This document shows, one piece after another, positions 60,256 to 64,000 of a stretch of 64,000 bases of DNA (its first letter is position 1; each line of letters starts with the position of its first letter). This DNA is from Terrimonas_B sp041743125 (GTDB lineage Bacteria > Bacteroidota > Bacteroidia > Chitinophagales > Chitinophagaceae). Location of the stretch: NCBI GenBank assembly GCA_041743125.1, contig JBGTNK010000017.1, positions 1 to 64,000 of the forward strand, in the 5' to 3' direction. The translations under genes and the position numbers were made by a program. Below the pieces are notes generated by a model. The model saw nothing but the letters and a program-made list of their open reading frames with translations. It was not told the origin of the DNA and made no database searches.

Positions 60256-60642
60256 ACGTATAAGATATTGGATTATAGGGACTTCTGGTTATATCTGTAA
60301 CAAACGATATGCCAAAAGGGTTTCTTCTTATTCCGAATAACTCCTCCTCATTTTTTCTTGCGTTGAATCACTTTTCTTCGTTCAAAAAATCGGACAGGAG
60401 TTATCAGCGACTAAACTATATATAAAGTTTTTAAAAAGCAACATTCTTAGGATTGAAATTGGTTTTTTTTAAATTGATAGTATAATGTGAATTTTATTTA
60501 TATTTTTACGTGCTTAACAGCTACTGAAAACTCTTAAAAAAATGTATTAGTTTTAAATTAGTACGCTCCTTTCCAAATCCTCGTTATACCAGAATTATAA
60601 TCCAACATACCTTATTATTAATAGCTGGTAAATGAATTTACT
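60256..60642. other. divergent gap between the PKD gene and the next glycosyltransferase
   Basis: This 387-base AT-rich gap must hold both promoters. It includes an inverted repeat, ATAACTCCT at 60337-60345 with AGGAGTTAT at 60396-60404, enclosing ATTTTTT (60350-60356) and AAAAAAT (60384-60390). No TAnnTTTG box stands out and no small gene is seen. Confidence 0.45.
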
Positions 60643-61542
60643 TTGAAAACTCTTGCCCCTATCGCACTCTTTTGTTATAAGCGGTTAGATACGCTGAAAC
60701 AATCTATTGAAGCTTTAAAACTAAACCAACTTGCTGCAGAAAGCGAGTTGTTTATCTTTTCTGATGGTCCTAAGAAAGAGGGTGATGAACCTATAATCAT
60801 TGAAATCCGGAACTACTTAAAAACTATTACGGGTTTTCGAAAACTACATGTAATTGAAGCTGTAAAAAATAAGGGCCTGGCAACTTCTGTTATCACCGGA
60901 GTATCCGACATCATAAATAAATACGACAGAATAATTGTCCTGGAGGACGACTTGCTTACCAGCAGTAACTTTCTTGTATACATGAATGAAGGATTGGACT
61001 TTTTTGAAAGCACTCAAAAGATTTTTTCAGTATGTGGTTTCAGCATTCCTATAAAAGGACAAAAGGAGAATGCGATTTATTTTACGAAGCGATCAGATTC
61101 ATGTGGATGGGGTACATGGAAAAACAGGTGGAATATAATTGATTGGGATGTGACAGATTATCCGGCTTTAATGAAAAACAGATCTGCCAGGCATGCATTT
61201 AACAGAATGGGATCAGATATGACAGGTTTGTTAACCAAACAAAAAACGGGGAAAATAAATTCGTGGGCCATACGCTGGTGTTACCACCAATTTAAACATG
61301 ACCTGTATTCTGTTCATCCCGTTGTTTCCAAAATAATAAACATTGGATTTGCTTCACCAGATGCCACGCATACAAAGGAAAATTTTAACCGATTTGAAAC
61401 AAAACTTGATTCTAATGTAAATATTGAAACAGATTTTAACGTGCCGGTTAAACTTGAAAGAAAGGTTATCCGGCAGTTTATTCACCCATATACTATTCCA
61501 AATAGGGTTTGGTATAAAATAAGAACGTTATTATCTGTATAA
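60643..61542 (+). CDS. glycosyltransferase, GT-A fold (GNT-I-like)
   Basis: The 299-residue protein opens with LAPIALFCYKRLDTLKQSIE, then ELFIFSDGPKKEGDE, and has the metal-binding acidic triad in RIIVLEDDLLTSSNFLVYMN, followed by GWGTWKNRW. This pattern occurs in GNT-I-like and other family-2-type transferases in Bacteroidota glycan loci. No signal or membrane helix is seen. The start is TTG at 60643, since the upstream ATG is out of frame and hits a stop. It is the first plus-strand gene after the PKD gene. Confidence 0.78.
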   Translation: MKTLAPIALFCYKRLDTLKQSIEALKLNQLAAESELFIFSDGPKKEGDEPIIIEIRNYLKTITGFRKLHVIEAVKNKGLATSVITGVSDIINKYDRIIVLEDDLLTSSNFLVYMNEGLDFFESTQKIFSVCGFSIPIKGQKENAIYFTKRSDSCGWGTWKNRWNIIDWDVTDYPALMKNRSARHAFNRMGSDMTGLLTKQKTGKINSWAIRWCYHQFKHDLYSVHPVVSKIINIGFASPDATHTKENFNRFETKLDSNVNIETDFNVPVKLERKVIRQFIHPYTIPNRVWYKIRTLLSV

Positions 61543-61653
61543 ATAATAAAAAAGAAAATCGTCTTTACTTGAATTATTAATAGTTTGACCCTACATTTAT
61601 TAAATCCTTACCTAATAGAAAAACTTATCGTGCCATTTATAAAAACTATTGAA

Positions 61654-62403
61654 ATGATTTCGAATTCTTCTGTAACAACCAGTTGGGATGACGGCCATCC
61701 ATTGGATTTGCGAATAGCCGAGCTCCTGAATAAGTATAATATGGGTGGAACTTTTTATATTCCAAAAACTAATTTGGAAAACCCTGTTATGGATGAAGAA
61801 ATGATCGTTCGCCTGTCTAAACACTTTGAAATTGGCGGTCATACTATGAATCATACCCCCGTTGGACGTATAAATCCCACAAAATGGGAAAAGGAAGTAG
61901 CTGATTGTTATGATTGGCTAACAGAACTAACTGGCGAAGCCCCTGTAAGTTTTTGCTTTCCCAGGGGTAAATATAATCCCGAGGCAGCAGCTGCTGTCTT
62001 TAGAGCAGGTTTTAAAATAGCCAGAACTACAGAGATTTTAAATTACGCCAACCCACATGGGCTTACCATTATTCCAACTACAATACAAATATTTGAACAT
62101 TCCAGGCTTACCTATTTAATCCATCTGTTGAAAAGAAAGAAAGTTGCCAACCTGATTTTTTGGATTAAAAACAATAGCGAGAAAGACCTTGAAAGGATGG
62201 TCGATAAATATCTCTCAGAAGTAATTGCCACGAATGGTTGTTTGCATATATGGGGACATTCCTGGGAAATTGAAAATTATAATCTCTGGAAAAAATTAGA
62301 AGCTGTTCTTAAAAGAATAGCGGGAATTGATGAAATTGATTATGTTCCGAACAAATGCCTGGCCGGTATAAGTCAGCCAAAATATTCTGCCCTAAGTATA
62401 TGA
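61654..62403 (+). CDS. polysaccharide deacetylase (NodB-type), second copy
   Basis: From the ATG at 61654 the product is 249 residues. It has TTSWDDGHPLDLRIAELL with the catalytic and metal-binding Asp pair, MGGTFYIP, GGHTMNHTPVG with the two metal His, and FCFPRGKYNPEAAA as the third motif. A TTG at 61585 would add 23 residues without homologous pattern. It overlaps the next glycosyltransferase gene by ATGA, so the two are translationally coupled. It probably deacetylates the exopolysaccharide or its precursor. It differs clearly from the deacetylase at 54796. Confidence 0.85.
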   Translation: MISNSSVTTSWDDGHPLDLRIAELLNKYNMGGTFYIPKTNLENPVMDEEMIVRLSKHFEIGGHTMNHTPVGRINPTKWEKEVADCYDWLTELTGEAPVSFCFPRGKYNPEAAAAVFRAGFKIARTTEILNYANPHGLTIIPTTIQIFEHSRLTYLIHLLKRKKVANLIFWIKNNSEKDLERMVDKYLSEVIATNGCLHIWGHSWEIENYNLWKKLEAVLKRIAGIDEIDYVPNKCLAGISQPKYSALSI

Positions 62404-63509
62404 AGCCAAAAATCTTATTCATCCTGCATTTACCCCCCCCGGTACATGGTGCTGCCCTCGTTGGCAGCTTTGTAAAAAGCAGCCATAAAGTAAACAATAC
62501 GTTTGAGTGTGACTATATCAATCTGTCAGCATCAAAAAGCATAGACTCTATTGGTAAAATGGGATTAAAAAAGGTATTTTTCTTCCTTCAGTTGCTTTTA
62601 AAGACTTCAAAAGCTTTGGTGAAAAAAGAATATGATTTTTGTTATGTAACTATTACCAGTAATGGAACAGCTTTTTATAAGGATTTTTTTGTAGTCCTTA
62701 TTTTAAAACTATTCCGAAAGAAAATCTTATTGCACTTTCATAATAAAGGCGTGGAGGTAGGATCGAAAGCAAATAAAATTAATCCTTATCTCTACAAATT
62801 TCTTTTTGGAAGCAGAAAATTAAAGATCATTCTTTTGTCTAAATATTTGTATTATGATGTGAAAGAATATATCGATCAAAAACGCGTTTACTATTGTGCG
62901 AATGGTATACCGGCTGCAGATAACGCCATTATTCCTGCAAGAAATTCTCAAAAGGTTGCCAAGATACTTTTCTTGTCAAATATGATGGTGGCCAAGGGTG
63001 TGTATGTATTATTAGAAGCTTGCCATCTGCTCTGGAAAAAAAATATCCAATTTGAATGTCATTTTGTGGGCGACTGGCTGGACATTAGTGAAGCATCTTT
63101 TCATCAAAAAGTGAATGAGCTAACCCTTAATGATCATGTTTATGCTTATGGCAAAAAATATGGAAAGGAAAAGGATTTGTTTTATATGCAGTCTGACATT
63201 TTTGTTTTACCTACCCTTAATGAGGCATTTGGTTTAGTATTGCTGGAGGCTATGCAATCCGGCCTTCCGGTGATTACCACGGATGAGGGAGGAGGACCAG
63301 AAATTGTTACACACAATGAAACGGGTTATATCATTCCAAAGAATGAACCGGGAGACCTGGCTGATAAATTGGAAATCCTGCTCAGGAGTCCGTTGTTGCG
63401 CAAAACGATGGGACAGGCAGGAAAAGAGAAATTCGAAGAAAAATTTACGCTGCCCAGGTTTGAAGAAAGAATAACAGGAATATTTAATGATTTCGCCGGA
63501 GCCGCTTAA
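62400..63509 (+). CDS. glycosyltransferase family 4
   Basis: The product, 369 residues from the ATG at 62400, has a GT-B fold with the GT4 donor motif LPTLNEAFGLVLLEAMQSGL and PVITTDEGGGPEIV. The N-terminal half begins ILFILHLPPPVHGAALVG, typical of the acceptor domain in lipopolysaccharide transferases. ATGA overlap with the deacetylase gene argues for the internal ATG at 62400 and not the earlier in-frame ATG at 62355. It precedes a WecG-like gene by 53 bases. Donor and acceptor sugars are unknown. Confidence 0.9.
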   Translation: MKPKILFILHLPPPVHGAALVGSFVKSSHKVNNTFECDYINLSASKSIDSIGKMGLKKVFFFLQLLLKTSKALVKKEYDFCYVTITSNGTAFYKDFFVVLILKLFRKKILLHFHNKGVEVGSKANKINPYLYKFLFGSRKLKIILLSKYLYYDVKEYIDQKRVYYCANGIPAADNAIIPARNSQKVAKILFLSNMMVAKGVYVLLEACHLLWKKNIQFECHFVGDWLDISEASFHQKVNELTLNDHVYAYGKKYGKEKDLFYMQSDIFVLPTLNEAFGLVLLEAMQSGLPVITTDEGGGPEIVTHNETGYIIPKNEPGDLADKLEILLRSPLLRKTMGQAGKEKFEEKFTLPRFEERITGIFNDFAGAA

Positions 63510-63562
63510 GGAAGAAGTTATGGCAATTTTACTTTAAAAATATAAATAGGAAATAAAATCAA

Positions 63563-64000
63563 ATGTACCCTACCCCAGACAAAACTATTTTATTAAATAT
63601 GTCTAATATGGAAACAATTTCATCTTTAAACATTCTTGGATACAATGTATTCAACTCTTCGTTAGCGAAGGTTTCTTTTGACAAGAAAACATTGCTAAAC
63701 ACTTTTAGCCCTAATTCTTACGGACTGGCCACAAAAGATCATGAATTTGAAAAGGCCCTTAAAGGCACCGATATCTTGGTTTTGGATGGCATCGGAATAG
63801 CGTTAGGGTCCATTTTATTGCACGGAAAAAATATCAATAAAATAGCCGGCCAGGATTGCTTTGATTATTTTACAGCACAGGCTAATAAACATAACCAGAA
63901 GGTCTTTTTTATGGGCTCCACTACGGAAACATTAAACAAGATTGTTAGCAGGCTAAAAAGAGAATATCCTAATATTCAGTCTTCATATTATTCTCCACCT
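63563..64000 (+). CDS. WecG/TagA/CpsF family glycosyltransferase, truncated by window edge
   Basis: The frame is open from the ATG at 63563 to the window end (146 codons), so the C-terminus is missing. It contains the family landmarks SLNILGYNVFNSSL, YGLATKDHEFEKAL, LVLDGIGIALGSILLHG, IAGQDCFDYF and KVFFMGSTTETLNKI, as in transferases that add ManNAcA, ManNAc or related sugars to an undecaprenyl-linked acceptor. ATG codons at 63599 and 63608 are other possible starts. It continues the glycosyltransferase series of the exopolysaccharide locus. Confidence 0.85.
   Translation, partial: MYPTPDKTILLNMSNMETISSLNILGYNVFNSSLAKVSFDKKTLLNTFSPNSYGLATKDHEFEKALKGTDILVLDGIGIALGSILLHGKNINKIAGQDCFDYFTAQANKHNQKVFFMGSTTETLNKIVSRLKREYPNIQSSYYSPP

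Overview
The window looks like a chromosome segment of a Bacteroidota bacterium, most likely of the Chitinophagaceae or a close relative. This rests on a SprE/PorW-type TPR lipoprotein, a secreted protein with a type IX secretion (T9SS) C-terminal sorting domain, an UpxY/NusG-like antiterminator in an exopolysaccharide locus, the Bacteroidota-type alternative GlmU protein, bactofilin beside AtpZ, and several TAnnTTTG-type -7 promoter boxes. The DNA is AT-rich. I saw no rRNA, tRNA, CRISPR array, transposase or integrase. Genes at both edges are cut by the window.

Layout. 1-8992 holds an edge-truncated GAF-like protein, a GNAT acetyltransferase, a small outer-membrane protein, and a minus-strand group (membrane stub, bactofilin, AtpZ, AtpI-like protein, SprT-like protease) next to the SprE/PorW-like lipoprotein. 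9187-20865 is mostly housekeeping: a class A penicillin-binding protein, a methyltransferase, a universal stress protein, an arginine deiminase followed by a CtlX-type citrulline hydrolase, an NAD(P)-dependent reductase, and phosphofructokinase followed by pyruvate kinase.

20954-30589 is the most interesting catabolic block. It has a 3-keto-disaccharide hydrolase-type (DUF1080) lipoprotein, a cytochrome c lipoprotein, three TIM-barrel sugar isomerase/epimerases (two with Tat-like signals), a Gfo/Idh/MocA oxidoreductase, a NupG-like permease, a GMC dehydrogenase with a cysteine cluster, and its gluconate-dehydrogenase subunit-3-like partner with a Tat-like lipoprotein signal. Together they read as a periplasmic glucoside 3-dehydrogenase (3-keto-sugar) pathway that feeds electrons to a cytochrome. 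The function is inferred from family membership and gene order.

30591-35630 is a small glycan island (glycosyltransferase, TTG-start flippase, methyltransferase, unassigned GT-B-like protein). 35599-45582 returns to housekeeping: TpiA, GlmU-like protein, L31 type B, YajQ, an NTF2-like protein, a TonB-dependent receptor, threonine aldolase and glucose-6-phosphate isomerase.

46038 to the end is an exopolysaccharide locus: Wza-like export protein, Wzc-like tyrosine kinase with a Gly-Tyr tail, UpxY, Wzx, Wzy, several glycosyltransferases, a hexapeptide acyltransferase, two NodB-type deacetylases and a truncated WecG/TagA/CpsF enzyme. One opposite-strand gene inside it encodes a 1482-residue secreted protein with a beta-helix, eleven PKD-like domains (nine nearly identical, 96 residues each) and a T9SS sorting domain. 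Non-coding structure includes five good intrinsic-terminator-type hairpins, a 14-bp perfect hairpin just before the arginine deiminase, and a nested double inverted repeat between rpmE2 and yajQ.
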